A stretch of DNA of 64,000 bases from Forficula auricularia (GCA_024734495.1 JALMQS010000089.1:2615445-2679444), one strand, 5' to 3'. Positions 1 to 11,823 are shown, counted from the first letter of the stretch. Notes: a model not told the origin generated them from the letters alone. A program made the numbers and translations.

Positions 1-325
1 TCTAATTAGCACTTACTCTCAATGCACCAAAACTACAATACATGTGACAGTTCGTTTTGATATTCACAGTAGTTTTTGAGCTAATGCGTCCACAAAATTT
101 TGGTAACGCACAGACTAACAGACATTTTGACAAAATAATTAATATCTCAAAAAATATAATTTTTTCGATTTTCACTTATTAAGGCTTTTTTGTAGACCGA
201 AATGCCATGGTTTTTTTAATCAAAATAGTTGCAGCCGTTTTTGAGATATTTTGAAAAAAAAAAAAAAAAAAAAAACACTTTTTCCATGCACGATAACAAT
301 AATTGACCATACCAAGGATGGTAAA
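1..325 (+). repeat. R1 dispersed repeat, copy 1 (partial)
   Basis: This is the 3' part of the commonest repeat in the window, called R1 here. Its diagnostic strings are 'taatatctc' followed by 'aatataattttttcga', then 'catgcacgat' and a terminal 'gaccatacc..ggtaaa'. Other copies lie near 5.1, 8.5-9.2, 14.3, 21.1, 28.5-29.6, 30.6, 45.7, 47.3, 49.6 and 63.6 kb. The end holds a short palindrome built on ACTTTACCATAC. It carries no credible protein. The mobile-element class is unknown. Confidence 0.7.
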
Positions 326-330
326 AAAAA

Positions 331-1620
331 TAATAATAATAATATTGATTTCCTGTTTTTTAAATTGAAAATCTAAAAATATTAATTTTAAAATGTGGCT
401 CGGAGACAAATTTCCATAACAAAATGCATTTTGAATGATTTCATCATCTTATTATTATTATTATTATTATTCGTTTTATTTAATATATATTCTTAATTAA
501 ATAAAATTATGATACCTCATCCAAAATGTATTCTATAATGGAAATTTGTTCCTTATTAATCAGCACATTATTTTTTAATCAAAATCGTTCAAGCGATATT
601 TTTAAGAAATTAAAAAAGAAAAGAAAAAATAATTACTATGTCTTTGTTACCAAAAATGAGTAATTGTAATAAAAGAGACGAGGTGGTAATTGAAAGTCAC
701 GGGGGGTATACATTTTTTTATTTTCTCTATCTCTTACAAATTATATTATTTTTCAAAGTAATTAAAATGTCTTCCGATTAAAATTCTATAAAGGGTGTTT
801 TATACTCCAATTTAATGTAAACTTTTTTTGTTATACTTCTCCTTTGGTGGATTTCAGATATATTCACAATGAAAAAAAAAGAAATTCTTTATTCCCCCCC
901 CCTCCCCCCGCTGGAGTGTTCTCTTTTCTTTAAAATTAAACACGACACCCCTTTCCCTATTTTCATTTTCAAAATGACAAGAAAACCGCACCCTTATGAA
1001 TAATTCATTGTCCTAAGTGTCCCCATTCAAAAAAAAAAAAAAAAAAAAAGAAAAGAAAAAACATGAAGTCAAGCTTGATATCTAGAAAAACGTTTCCATT
1101 TTTTTTTTAATTAATCAAACGACTCGACGAATAATAATCACAAAATCATACTGACTGGCTTCGAGAAATGAATTGAAAAAAAGATTCGAAAATATTTATA
1201 CATATATATGTATATGGATTGCGTTTCAATTTGCGTAATGTTCATATTATTTATTATAATATTAACATTGTTCAATTCCTTTCGCATCTAGGCACGGGCA
1301 TAGGAGGGGGGCTCAGACTCCCCCCCCCCCCCCATTTATCTGCTAATGAACTGAAATATTAATAAAAATTTCTCTCATATTTAAATTTAAATAATGGGTC
1401 TATACATATGAAACCGCTGTTATACACATATATACATTAGACTAGTTAAAAATTGAATTTTTTCCGACGCACCCTAAAAAGCTTCCTTTTGATGAAAAAA
1501 CGCAAGGTAATTTTTTTTTATTAGAATCAACTCGTGCCGCAAGACGATCTAAGTTCATTTTTTGGTAAAATTATGTTTTTTTGGACATTTCTCATTACTT
1601 AAATATGCAATAATAATAAT
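331..1620. other. AT-rich intergenic or intronic DNA, no gene seen
   Basis: The stretch is AT-rich, with poly-A and poly-C runs near 893-908, 1029-1049 and 1320-1333. I see no open reading frame with coding character, no exon-like island and no recognisable mobile element. Confidence 0.6.
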
Positions 1621-1625
1621 TTTTT

Positions 1626-1694
1626 GACAGTACGCATCCCTGCCGTACTCCTCTATTATAATTTATAGAGGAGTACGGCGGGATGCATACTGTC
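1626..1694. other. 69-nt near-perfect hairpin, pre-miRNA-like or MITE core
   Basis: The left arm starts GACAGTACGCATCCC and the right arm ends GGGATGCATACTGTC. About 30 base pairs form, with one C/A mismatch and one bulged T, around an AT-only loop near 1656-1663. Total length matches an animal pre-miRNA hairpin, but a small foldback transposon would look the same. No second copy was noticed in the window. Strand of any transcript is unknown. Confidence 0.4.
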
Positions 1695-1699
1695 ACCTT

Positions 1700-2870
1700 T
1701 CTTGTTTAACCCATTTTTTCACCTTTTCGGTAACTGATATCTGTCAAAGCCCCCCTGACCCAAGTTAGCTAATACCCATACGCTATAACCTACTATGGTA
1801 CCCACCCATTGAAAAAATCTTCGGCTCTATACTTTCACGAAGGACTGGGGTCGCTGGGATCTTGGTCTATTAACAATATATGTACTTTTGTAATTAATAA
1901 AAAAATAAGTTTTGCTTTGAAAAACTATTTTTTACCTATAAAAAAAATAATTTGTAAACGTTTCCAATTCGGCATCTTACCCCAATCTTGGGGTTAGATG
2001 ACCGATACCTTTAGGGTACGATGCTGTATGGGGAATCAATGCACAGTGTTATTAAATCAATTCCAAAAAAAAATGAAATACATTAATGATCATATTACAT
2101 CCAAAGAACATTACTTTTTATTTATTTTTTTAAATGTTCCTTTTTCCTTTTAAGTAATATTTCTGTTTTTGAAAGCTTTTTGGAGGTCATTTTCGTTCCA
2201 TGATCCTCGATTAAACTTTCTTATGTATGTCCATGGCATTTCTGGAAAGAAACCACCATAGTTTCCAAAAATTAATTTTAAATGTATAGTAATACAAACC
2301 ACCGTCTTACACCAACTCGAAAACTACGGCATCTTACTCCCAAAAAATGTACGCCGTCTTCCCTCAAAGCATAATTTATATGTATATTATATGTATTTGT
2401 TCTAATTAGATAAGAAATTCTTTATTTTACAATTATAATTACAGATGTACATTTTTCATACATGATGAATATACATTCTTTGTCAACTTTATTTCTAATG
2501 GTGACTTCGGGCTTGCTGCCCACAATTCATCCTCCTATACAACTTTGTTTAACACTTTGTAGTTCGTTCGATTCACCAAGTAATGATATAACGAGGAAAA
2601 ATTAAAAAAAAAAACTCTAAAACCAATTTAATAAAAAAAGAAAAAAAGAAAAAAACTTGAAAGAAACTTAAAGGAAAATATAACAGGAGAGCCAAAACGA
2701 GATTAATAATTATCCGAGATCGATCGATGTAATTAATGGATTCGTATGAGTAATTATCCCTTTATGGAACTTCAATGATAATTCCTGAATGTAGTCTTGG
2801 AGACTCTCAATTTCCCAGTTTCCCGCAATCCATTTGAGTTCCAGTTGATAATATTAAAAGAAGAAATGGA
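1700..2870. other. AT-rich DNA, no gene recognised
   Basis: Short open frames here have the composition of background. The part next to 2876 is probably 3' flank of the interrupted LINE described below. Nothing else is supported. Confidence 0.5.
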
Positions 2871-2875
2871 AGCTA

Positions 2876-3079
2876 TTAATCTAAAATAGCTACTCCCTCC
2901 TCTAGGAGAATTTTGATCCGTTCAGCTCCAGTTTGGGCTTTAGAAAGTGATCGCAAGAGCGCTAAACATTTACCAATTATTTTTTTAATTCCTGGACTAG
3001 CCATTAGAGTTAGCAATTCCTGAATCATTCCAATTGAGCCAGTTTGGTTTTGTTCAGACGTATTTGCCTCTGTCTGGTC
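2876..3079 (-). pseudogene. C-terminal part of a LINE ORF1, split by an insertion
   Basis: Minus-strand codons run from a 9-bp duplicated target (ACTGTAGAA, plus-strand 3080-3088) to a TAA at 2876-2878. The peptide contains the strings SIGMIQELLTLMASPG and RIKILLEEGVAILD. It continues, in the same codon phase, the ORF1 N-terminal part at 3516-3947 if the RTE insert between them is ignored. The CCHC zinc knuckles usual in jockey-type ORF1 proteins are absent, so this copy, or its master, had already lost an internal segment. An inactive transposon remnant. Confidence 0.65.
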
Positions 3080-3088
3080 TTCTACAGT

Positions 3089-3515
3089 CTTCTTCTTCTT
3101 CTTCTTCTTATTGTTAGGCTAAAAGCCTGTTTACTCCAGAGCGTCTTTCCATCGTTTTCTTGGACGGCCCCGTCTCCTTTTCCCGGTAGGGATGTTGTCA
3201 TGTACCTTCCTCACCAGCCGGTCTTCATTCATTCGCAATACGTGTCCACTCCATTCTGTTCTTCTCCTTTGGACCCATACGCTGACATTTTGTATATTGC
3301 ACTTTTCCCTAATATCTTCATTTTTGAACCTGTCCATCCTTGTTTTACCCGCAATTCTACGTAGCGATTTCATCTCACAAACTTCCAATATTTTTCTTGT
3401 TTTTTCGGTGTCAGTTCTTGTTTCGGCCGCATATGTCAAAATTGGTCGCACAACGGTCTTATATATGCGAACTTTTGCTTCCGTTCCCAGAAACTTGTTT
3501 GACCAAACCGTTTCA
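3089..3515 (-). mobile_element. RTE-like LINE, 5'-truncated insertion with TSD
   Basis: A 427-bp insertion on the minus strand, flanked by ACTGTAGAA at 3080-3088 and 3516-3524 (plus strand TTCTACAGT). It starts inside the reverse-transcriptase ORF, runs past the stop codon into a short 3' tail containing CCTAACAAT, and ends in seven AAG triplets (plus strand 3089-3109). The short 3' repeat and 5' truncation are typical of RTE-class retrotransposition. The host sequence is an older LINE ORF1. Confidence 0.85.
3131..3514 (-). pseudogene. RTE-like endonuclease-reverse transcriptase, C-terminal 127 aa
   Basis: The frame is open from the insertion boundary to a TAA at 3131-3133. Recognisable family blocks in order are YKTVVRPILTYAAE, EMKSLRRIAGKTRMDR, RRRTEWSGHVLRM and GKRRRGRPRKRW. 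This is the region after the RT fingers and palm of RTE-type elements, often annotated in insects as 'craniofacial development protein 2-like' or 'endonuclease-reverse transcriptase'. No catalytic YXDD remains, so it is dead. It looks fairly young: no internal stops across the fragment. Confidence 0.85.
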
Positions 3516-3947
3516 TTCTACAGTATTAGTCAAAAATATTATGTTTTGTGCTGTACATTTAATATCCAAGCCTGCATTTGTTATATCATGAGCGCGCTTG
3601 AATGTCTTAGTTGGTGAATTTAGATGTTTATGTATAATTATTGAAGGCGGTTTATGCTTCTTAGGAATCTTAACTGGAGTTCCAGTGGGATCTTCAGCAT
3701 CAGATTCGTCCATATCAATATCTGATAACGCTTGAAAGCTATTTGAAATGCTTAGGCTTGGAAGTGAGCCTTGCTCACCGAGTTGTAATTGCATGTGTTT
3801 AATTTTTAGGCGTTTACTGTAATTATTATTTACAGTTTTCCATTCAGTTTCAAGGGCCGATGTAGGGCTTAACTGGCTTAACTTAGTCGATTGCGTTGAC
3901 CGATTTGCCTTTCTCATTGCCGGAAGCCTGGATTTGATGGGAGGCAT
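3516..3947 (-). pseudogene. N-terminal part of a jockey-like LINE ORF1
   Basis: Starts MPPIKSRLPAMRK and runs 144 codons to the target-site duplication. A middle acidic stretch (SDIDMDESDAEDPTG) is followed by KKHKPPSIIIHKHL, which resembles the segment before the PRE_C2HC region of jockey-like ORF1 (gag-like, RNA-binding) proteins. The frame continues into 3079-2876, giving about 211 aa without the insert, much shorter than the 400-500 aa typical of the family. I infer an internally deleted, non-autonomous LINE derivative. Confidence 0.65.
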
Positions 3948-3959
3948 CTTTTACTCCGA

Positions 3960-5125
3960 TTTGCGTTTTTCTTTCACGCTTTATATTAACTTGAAATAAT
4001 ATATTAAAATAAAAACAAACTTGAATAAAAGAATTATCAACAAAAACGATTAAATAAAATAAAGTTGAAACGAAAATAAAAAGAAATTTTGGAGGAAAAA
4101 TTTTCCGCGTGTTTTTCGTTCTAATTAGAAACTCCTGATATATTTTATAAATTGTATTATATTAAGCTGTTTGGGTTTTAAAAAGATTAAATTTAAATTT
4201 GTAAAACAATTTCAATTAATTTTCTTATTAAAACTTGGAATAAGAATAGCAAAAAAAATTCTAAGATCCTCCTAGGACTACAAATTCACTTTTTATTAAA
4301 CACACCAGTTTCTTGACCCCTCAGGAGTTTATGTTTCAAATTTCAAGTCAATCGGTTAAGCCTTTTAATCTGGAGGTCGTTGAACATAGAGATATAGAAT
4401 CCCAAAACTAATTGATATTTATTTGAATCAACCTCATTGATTTCATTTTATGAATTAAAAACTCTGCTACTCTCACTAAAACAAAACATTTTCAATATTT
4501 GTGAATCATTCAAAATTACCAATTTTTCACATTCTAGATAGAATAATAAATTAACGTTTTTAATATTTTGACTTGATAATAAAATAATAAATATGCATTA
4601 GGTTTTAATGTTTAATTTTTTTCCTCTCTTTTTATAATTTCCAATTATTATTTACCCCTGATGTATAGATACATATATGCTAGATATACCCATGTATTTT
4701 TTTTATTATGTTTAATTTCTAATGTATATTCATTGAATAGTTTAAATTTTGATTTGTTTTCCATAAATCCTAAATTATTGTTACATTTATATTATGATTC
4801 CGCCTAAAAATTCATCCCGCCTTTCCAATAAAAAAAAATAACAACGTTTGTGAAATGTATAGTTTTTGTTTTGTTTTAATTAAAAAGAAAAATGTATATG
4901 GCAATAAGGGTAGATTTTGGCTGGCTTGGGTGATGGTCAGAGGGTTGGCGGGGTAAGCGGGCGGATTGCGGGGGTGGCAAATGTAATATAGTTGATGCTA
5001 ACATTGTAATAGATTCAATTAATGGCGAATCAATAGGAGCAATCCAATCCAATATTTGAACAGTTAAATGGCTACGATGTATCTGTATGGATGTATGCTA
5101 CGGAGTTTTATTTAATTTTTTTTTT
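3960..5125. other. AT-rich DNA with one G-rich unique patch
   Basis: Mostly AT-rich background, possibly including 5'UTR of the LINE next to 3947. From about 4908 to 5100 the sequence turns GC-richer and does not recur in this window. No splice-flanked open frame was found there. It could be conserved non-coding sequence; I cannot tell. Confidence 0.45.
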
Positions 5126-5130
5126 TACTT

Positions 5131-5360
5131 TACCATACAGGGTATGGTCAAGTATTGTAATCGTGCATGAAAAAATGTGTTTTTTTTTGCTTCTTTTTTT
5201 CGAAATATCTCAAAAACGGCTGACACTATTTTGATTAAAAAAATTGGACAAAACTATGACATATCTGTCTACAAAAAAGCCTTAATAAGTCAACATCGAA
5301 AAAATTATATTTTTTGAGATAATAGCTGTTTTGTCAAACTTTAGTTAGTACGTTACTAAA
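5131..5360 (-). repeat. R1 dispersed repeat, reverse copy
   Basis: Begins with ACTTTACCATACAGGGTATG and continues with the reverse complement of the R1 3' region ('cgtgcatg', then 'aaaattatattttttgag'). Truncated near 5360. Confidence 0.75.
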
Positions 5361-5883
5361 GGGTATAGCTGGATACGCATGGGAAATCTTCCCCGCGGCG
5401 ATTTCTTAGCACTTTGGGGATCGTTTTGGTACCAAATAAAATAATTTCAGCCAAATTTTCAGCTTATAATCTTAAACAGTTTTCGAGATATTTGAAAAAA
5501 AAAACATTTTTCCGATTTTTTTTCAAATAGTTAAATTGAAAATTAACAAATGGCGATTTTTATTATTTTTACTTAATTTGCTTCGTATTTCTGTAGTGCG
5601 GTATGTATTTTCGGTTGAAAAATTATTTTTTATATATTATTCTACCAGCAAAAGAGTATTAATTCGTTTAAATGCGAGGTTATAAAAAAAACTCGTTTTT
5701 ATTGAGGTGCGTGCAAAAGTTCGTGCGGAGTTTCAAAAGTTGGAGCTATGAGCGTCGTAACTTGTTGTCATTAATGCCTACTCATACATATTATATATCC
5801 TTGGGAAGGTGACGTATTCAGCTTTCATTAAAAAAAAATCGTTTTTTTTCATACAAACTGCCTCGATAAATATCACTTTAAAA

Positions 5884-6345
5884 ATGAATATCGATAAAGT
5901 GCATTTACGGCATGTTATGCTTTACGAGTTTCGGAAGGGAATAAACGTTGCCGCAGCCGTGAAAAACATTCAAGATGTTTATCAGGATCAAGCACGAGCT
6001 AAACGAACTGTGGAAAAATGGTTTGCTAAATTTCGGCTCGGAGAATTTAACCTTGAAGACGAGCCACGCTCTGGTCGACCTTCTGACATTGATGACGATG
6101 TTTTGCGTACTTTAGTGCTCAATAACCCGCGAATTTCAACAGAAGAAGTTGCTACAGCACTAAACATTGACAGATCAACCGCTTTTCGGCGTTTAAAAAA
6201 GATGGGATTCGATTTGAAGCTCGATTTATTGGTGCTCCATTTACTGACCGAGAAGAACGAAATCGAAATTTCTGCGTACGTTTCTTTACTCGGGCGGCTC
6301 AATAATGATTCGTTTTTGGATCGATTAGTGACGGTCAAAATTTGA
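5884..6345 (+). pseudogene. Mariner-type transposase, N-terminal half (truncated)
   Basis: Translation starts MNIDKVHLRHVMLYEFRKG and contains RTVEKWFAKFRLGEF, LEDEPRSGRPS and IDRSTAFRRLKKMG. These are the paired helix-turn-helix DNA-binding domains of mariner transposases. The later part keeps LLTEKNE and FLDRLVT but stops where family members continue into the first catalytic aspartate region, so only about 153 of roughly 345 residues remain and the DDD triad is missing. A stretch at 5707-5735 (GTGCGTGCAAAAGTTCGTGC) may be the remains of the left inverted repeat. The right side abuts a foldback repeat. Non-functional copy. Confidence 0.9.
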
Positions 6346-6439
6346 TGATGGACACATTTCAAAAACGCTGTCAAAAAAAGAATTTTAGTTTTATTTATTT
6401 TCTTAAAATTCGGCTTTCCATCTGGGAATAATAAAGGTA

Positions 6440-6896
6440 TCGAATTTCGGTTTTTTGCTCAACACTTCTTCAAAAATGATCGAAATTCAAATTTTTTTTT
6501 TTTGAAATTTTAGTTTTTTACTTACTAGAAAAAATATTAATTGTCATAAGATCACTATCATCCCAATTTTAAAATTTGTAGAATGAATAGAAGTTTAAAA
6601 TAAAAAATTATCAAAAAAAAATCGAAGAGTACATACTGTTACAAAAACAAGATTAAAATTTTCAAACTCAAAAATCGAATATGAAAACTCATTAAATAAT
6701 TTTTTAAATGTTTTTTGGACCATTTTTGAAGAAGTTATGAGCGAAAAACCGAAATTCGATGTCTTTTAAACCGGTGATCAAAAAAATTTCAAAATTTACC
6801 AGGAAGAGTTTTTTTGATGGGTACTAAAAAATGTCCAAAAATGAAGGAAATCAAAAATCAAAATTTTTCAACCGAGGCGAGGAATGCCCCATTATA
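6440..6896. repeat. R3 foldback element, copy 1
   Basis: Ends with GAGGAATGCCCC and is homologous to the larger foldback at 43238-44222. Shared strings include GAATGAATAGAAGTTTAAAA and ACCGGTGATC. Left and right parts are mutually inverted. No coding content. Confidence 0.65.
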
Positions 6897-7058
6897 TATA
6901 TGAATTATTATATTTTCTCAAGAGATGATTAATAAAAACAAGTCCTATCTTGTTTGTTTGAAATGAAATAAAAATGTTCCAATTGGATTATTATAAGAAT
7001 TCCCTTATAACGATATTAAGAATATGTACAATAACTGTTCCTTTATTAATTTTTGCAG

Positions 7059-7193
7059 GGTTCAGAGTCCAGTTCCCACCAGCAGGCCAGCGACCCCATT
7101 GGGACCATGCAACTGGACGTGTGAGTCCTGGTCGAAAAGACGCTCTCAGTAGCAACTGGCCAGGTACAGCGCTCGCACCCACGCGTCTTACAG
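7059..7193 (+). CDS. Candidate internal exon A of an unrecognised gene
   Basis: A pyrimidine-rich tract and TTTTTGCAG acceptor precede the exon; ACAG followed by GTAAGA closes it. The exon is 135 nt. Only one frame is open throughout, encoding FRVQFPPAGQRPHWDHATGR and then VSPGRKDALSSNWPG..; it enters and leaves in phase 1, so it could be skipped without a frameshift. GC content is far above the flanks. A second strong donor (GTGAGT) inside the exon at 7121 would give a 62-nt version. The peptide has no motif I recognise. Two other frames carry stops. Confidence 0.55.
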
Positions 7194-7339
7194 GTAAGAT
7201 TTATTAGATTCTTTTTTCGATATTTTTATTCTATAGGTACATTGTCATTCATTGATTAAAAAAATTTAACAAAACCATGGCATTTTGGTCTACAAAAAAG
7301 CTTATTTATTAATAATATCTCATTTTACCGAAAGTATTA

Positions 7340-7840
7340 GAATATTCTATAATAATATTGATTTTAAGTCGATTCTTCCACGTTTTCAGTAGAGGTTGCC
7401 ATTAATAGTCAAAACATCAAAAATGGTATGCAATAAGGTTATTCCTCTAGTATTAGATAAGAATCGATCGTTATTTTTGATTTTAAGTCGATTCCTTCAT
7501 GTCTTCAGCAATGGTTACTAATAATAATCGAAACGTCAAAAATCTAATGTATAATTATTATTCCTCAAGTATTAGATGGGAATCGATTGCTATTTTTGAT
7601 TTTATGTCGAATCCTCGATATCTTCACCAATGGCTACCAATAAAAACCGAAACGTCAAAAATGTAGAATGGTTATTCCTCGACTGTTAAATGAGAATCGA
7701 TCATTATTTTTGAATTAAAGTCAACATGAACTAGAAATTGCAAGTGATATCTGATTAATAATAAAGAAATAAACATATTAATATTTCAAATGAATTTGGA
7801 TAAAGTTTAGCAACGATCCGTTGCAGTTTTTTTTAATTTT
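7340..7840 (+). repeat. 119-bp tandem repeat, short array
   Basis: The landmark 'gtcgat..cttca' recurs at 7368, 7487 and 7606, exactly 119 bp apart, then at 7720 with a slightly short unit. Most units contain CGAAACGTCAAAAAT. The right flank (about 7740-7840, with 'caacgatccgttgcag') matches the outer edge of the larger array at 47.4 kb, so both are copies of one structured element. Confidence 0.85.
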
Positions 7841-7849
7841 TGTTTTTAA

Positions 7850-8450
7850 ATGTAATTTAAAAAAAATAGATAGTTTTTTAAATCTTTGTTGCATTATTAA
7901 ATTCTTCTTCAACGATAATGTGGTTAGAACTATTATGAATGAATGACACTCAAAAATCTGACAAACAGGGCCGCCAACACATGCTTAGTTTGCTAGTTTA
8001 GTTCTTTTATTCTTTGGCAAGCTATGTTGGCTAACCTGAATTTTTTTAGTTTTTCCTGAATTTTCCAATTTTCCGGTCAACTTTTCCAATTTTTTTTTAC
8101 GTATTAACCTGAATTGAACTATTACAAACATTTAAAAAAAAATTAGCCAAACCGTCTAGGCATTTGAGAGATCTGCGCTTACAAAGAAACAGAAATTCAT
8201 TTTTATGATATAGATATCAGCTTTCTTCGATTTTTGTTTGGAAATTTTATTATTTTAAATTAATTTTGAGCCTTCTTAGCTTAATTTTTTCCCCGAGAAA
8301 ATAATGACTCTTTTTTTTATTATAGACCCCTTTTATAGTAAGTGAATTCCATTTTTTTTTTGTTTTTTAGTTTGAAAACTTTATAATTTAAATTTTTTAA
8401 TTTTCCCCTCCCAAACCTTAATTTTTAGTTCCATTTCAACCAAAATTTAC
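7850..8450. other. AT-rich DNA, nothing recognised
   Basis: Poly-T and poly-A rich background with short fragments resembling R1 3' regions. No coding signal. Confidence 0.5.
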
Positions 8451-8454
8451 TCAG

Positions 8455-9200
8455 CTCTTAATCTCAATATACAGAATCTACATGGCAAATTTAGTTTTGA
8501 TATTCACACTAGATTTTGAGCTAGAGCTTACATAGAAAATTTGGTAATTAACTACATAGCCTGCCGGAAAATCAAAATCACATTCACCAAAAGCAAATAA
8601 ACTCAATTACACACTTATAGACTTTCACTTATCCCTCTTTTATGGTAAAATTACATATAACTTTATAAATACATTTTTTTTACTTTACCATACAGGGTAT
8701 CGTCAAGTATTCAAATCGTGAATGAAAAAGTGGTTTTTTGATTCTTTTTTTCAAAATATTTCAAAAACGGCTGAAACTATTTTGATTAGAAAAATTGGGC
8801 GAAACCATGGAATTTCGGACTACAAAAAAGCCCTTATAAGTAAACATCGAAAAAATTATATTTTTCGTGATATTAATTAGTTTGTCAAAATGTCTTTTTG
8901 TACGTTGGTTACCAAATTTTTGTGGACGCACTAGCTCATAAACTAGTGTGATTTTCAAAACGAAATTTCATATGTAGTTTAGGTGCATTAAGATTAAGAG
9001 CTGATTGGATTTTGGTTGAAATTGAACTCAAAATTAAGGGGGGAGGGCGGGGAGTAAAATTAAAATTATAAGATATTTAAACTAAAAAACAAGAAAAATG
9101 AAATATCCAGAATCTACATGGTAAATTTCATTTTGATATTCACACAAGATTTTGAGCTAGAACGTACACAATATTTGGTAAAGTATTAACTAACGAAGTT
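8455..9200. repeat. R1 dispersed repeats, rearranged cluster
   Basis: A forward R1 piece (about 8455-8560), a reverse piece starting ACTTTACCATACAGGGTATC at 8682, and another short forward piece (about 9105-9200). The arrangement suggests R1 inserted into or recombined with R1. Confidence 0.6.
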
Positions 9201-9980
9201 TGTAGACTAAAAAGTCATGGTTTTTCTCATTTTTTTGGGACTATATTTTTTTTCAATCATTATTTGACTTTAATTTGAATACGTTTTCAATTGTTTATCA
9301 AATTGTAGTTTCGGTGCCTGAAACCACCAGAGTTTAGACATTTTTTGACTGGCAGTATATATTTATACTAATATATTTATTAATTTGGAAATCATATATG
9401 GGTTAAAAAAACAAATTATTAAATTTTTTTAAAACACTGTTCTTAATTTAATATGCCCTGAAGATGAACTAATAAAGGATTGAAAGCTCTGAAATAAGCA
9501 ATTAAAGTGTTATTTTCAACCGAAAACTTAATACATCCTCAACATTTTCATAATTTTTACAATTAATCCCCAAATTCAAACAAAAATAAAATAAAAGTTA
9601 TTTTATTCACTGTGGAAACATAAAAAGACAAAAAAAGTATTTTTTTTCTTCTTTGATTATTACATTAGGAAAGTTTATTAACATAAAAAAAGCGTTAACT
9701 TTATAAAATTACTTTTTTTTGTGTTGAAATGGGCCCCTTAAGACCTGCGCTTGGTGCACTCTCATTGCTCCACTTCCCCCTTTTGGTTCTGATTTACTCC
9801 ATGAAAAAAAAGAGCTTTAACTTGTAACTTAGAATCCCTGTCCGCCAAAATACAGATTTAATGTTTTTGATTTAACAACAGGGCTTGTTTATTAGCTTAG
9901 TCTCCCCAAAAATGTAATTTTAAAAATTTTACTTTTAAAAACTTAATCTTCTTTCGTCTCTTCTAATATCTAATGTTATA
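9200..9980. other. AT-rich DNA, no gene seen
   Basis: No open frame above background and no repeat boundaries that I could define. Confidence 0.45.
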
Positions 9981-10330
9981 CAGGGTGTCCCAAAACTCAA
10001 CAATAAATCAATTTATGATGGTCCAGAATCTAAAAATAAATTTAAGAAAAGTCTCATACTTTTCGAGTTATAGGCATTTTTTTGAAAATCGTAAAAATGC
10101 TATCCTGCACTAAATATCTTGATTTAATCAATCTTTGGCTATTAAAACCATTAATGCTATAAGACCTGGTCAAAAAATTTTAACACATGAATCTGGGAAA
10201 AAATCATTTTCTTTATTCAAAATTATAGTACTTTTTGTTTAATTTGGAATTGTAGTCAATAGGGTTATTCAGGATTGCGTTACAAAAGAATAGTAAATTT
10301 ATAAAAAAATTAATGATATTTTAATTATGA
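9981..10330 (+). repeat. Transposon end fragment (ACAGGGTGTCCCAAAA type)
   Basis: Starts with 'tatacagggtgtcccaaaac', a terminus form common to several insect DNA transposons. The matching right end was not found, so this is a fragment or solo end. Confidence 0.4.
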
Positions 10331-10334
10331 AAAA

Positions 10335-10500
10335 CTCTCCCCATGTGAACCGGGGCTAGAATAGGTTCACAGTATCCCCTGCTTGTCGTAAGAGGCGACT
10401 AAAAGGGGTTAAGCTTGGTAGTGATAAATCCACCTAAAAAAAAAAATCGGCTTTTTAAGGATCTTTGTGGCAATACTAAGACAAATAAATAAATAAATAA
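10335..10500 (+). mobile_element. SINE-like element with (AAAT)n tail
   Basis: Contains the hairpin CCCCTGCTTGTCGTAAGAGG / CGACTAAAAGGGG, a sequence widespread in arthropod genomes as a SINE or LINE 5' segment, and finishes in an AAATAAATAAATAAATAA tail near 10483-10500. Length and tail fit a SINE or a very short LINE copy. Confidence 0.6.
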
Positions 10501-10899
10501 TGATGATAAAAATATAAAATATGTTCTTAGATAATTCTACATACCTAATAATCTAAAATTTTTCATTCGAGTTTGTATTATAAGCTTCACTTTTGGCCTA
10601 TATGTTTAAACTTTATAGCTTCCGCCCATATATTTAAAAAATTATTTGTTAAATCGCCAAAGTTTTCAGAGACTGTAACTGAAAAGAATTAAATTTAAGT
10701 TCAATATCTATCAATTTTTAATTTAGCTACGTTTTTTAGAGGAAAATACTGAAAAGTTTAGTGACTCTACTTGAAATCTACTTTAAAAATATAAATTCAA
10801 ATAAATAAAATTGGAATTTAAATTTCGGTAAAGGTGAAGTACTGAAGCTGTTGAAGATTTTATTTTTGTGATTGATTTGATTTACAGTTTTGTTAAAAT

Positions 10900-10996
10900 C
10901 ACACATAGTTAATTATAATTATTTATTGAACACGATTAAATAATACAATAAAACTACGACGTTTCGAACGACTCATTCTGCGATCGTTTTTAAATA
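10900..10996 (-). repeat. Ribozyme-like terminal repeat, family d, left arm
   Basis: On the minus strand the core reads GCAGAATGAG, TCGTTCGA, AACGTC. It is an inverted partner of 12807-12905. The GAAACGTC half of a hammerhead is intact and a tiny helix II (TCG/CGA) can form, but the CTGATGA half is altered, so catalytic activity is doubtful. The rest of the arm (ATAAAACTACGAC and the AT-rich end) matches copies at 12.8, 31.6 and 54.6 kb. Such ends are typical of Penelope-like elements. Confidence 0.55.
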
Positions 10997-11823
10997 TAAC
11001 TGGGGCTCATTTGGGTGGTCCTTATTTTGGGTATTTTCGAATTTTTACGCTGACAGAGGTTCATGTTGTTCGAAATTAATAAAAAATAATATCCCCTAAG
11101 TTTCAAGCCCCAGTCTCAATTTTAATCTTTACCGAACAGCGATGCAAGTTTACCATCTAAATAACATAAGGTTTTTGGCATTGAACGATCACTTTTTTAT
11201 TCTGGCCAAAGTAATACTTCAAAAAATTTGAAACTCTGTAGACTTTATCGGTATAATACTTGCTATCTTTCAGAACTTTTATAGATTATTGTGTATTATA
11301 ATTTTGGAGTTACAGATAGATAAAATAATGCTATATCTTAGTGTTAGTAAGTTATAGACTTCAAAATTATAATAGCTAAAAATCTGTTAATATTCTGACG
11401 ATTAGGTATTATTATAAGGATAAAGTCTACATAGTTTCAAATTTTTTGTACCATTACTTTGGCCGGAATAAAAAATTGATCGTTCAATGCCAAAAAACTT
11501 ATATTATCTACTCTTATTAGACGAGCAAAAATTGATTTGTATATAGGTATTTGTTTATATATTTGTATCTTAGTTCTATTTTGAAAACGACTCTACGGAT
11601 TTTGATGAAACAAATTCTATTAACAAGTTTTTAGGATGTGAAAGCGATCTGGACAGGTCTGGACCTCGGCAAATTTAATCTTAATTGATCTTTTCTTAAT
11701 TAAAGTAATTATTGATAGATGAAAATCTCAATAAAATAGTTTGTTTATATTTTTTTCAATTATGTTTTATTTTTAATTGGATTTTTAATTTTAAAATCCA
11801 CTAATGGGTTATAGCAAATATTA

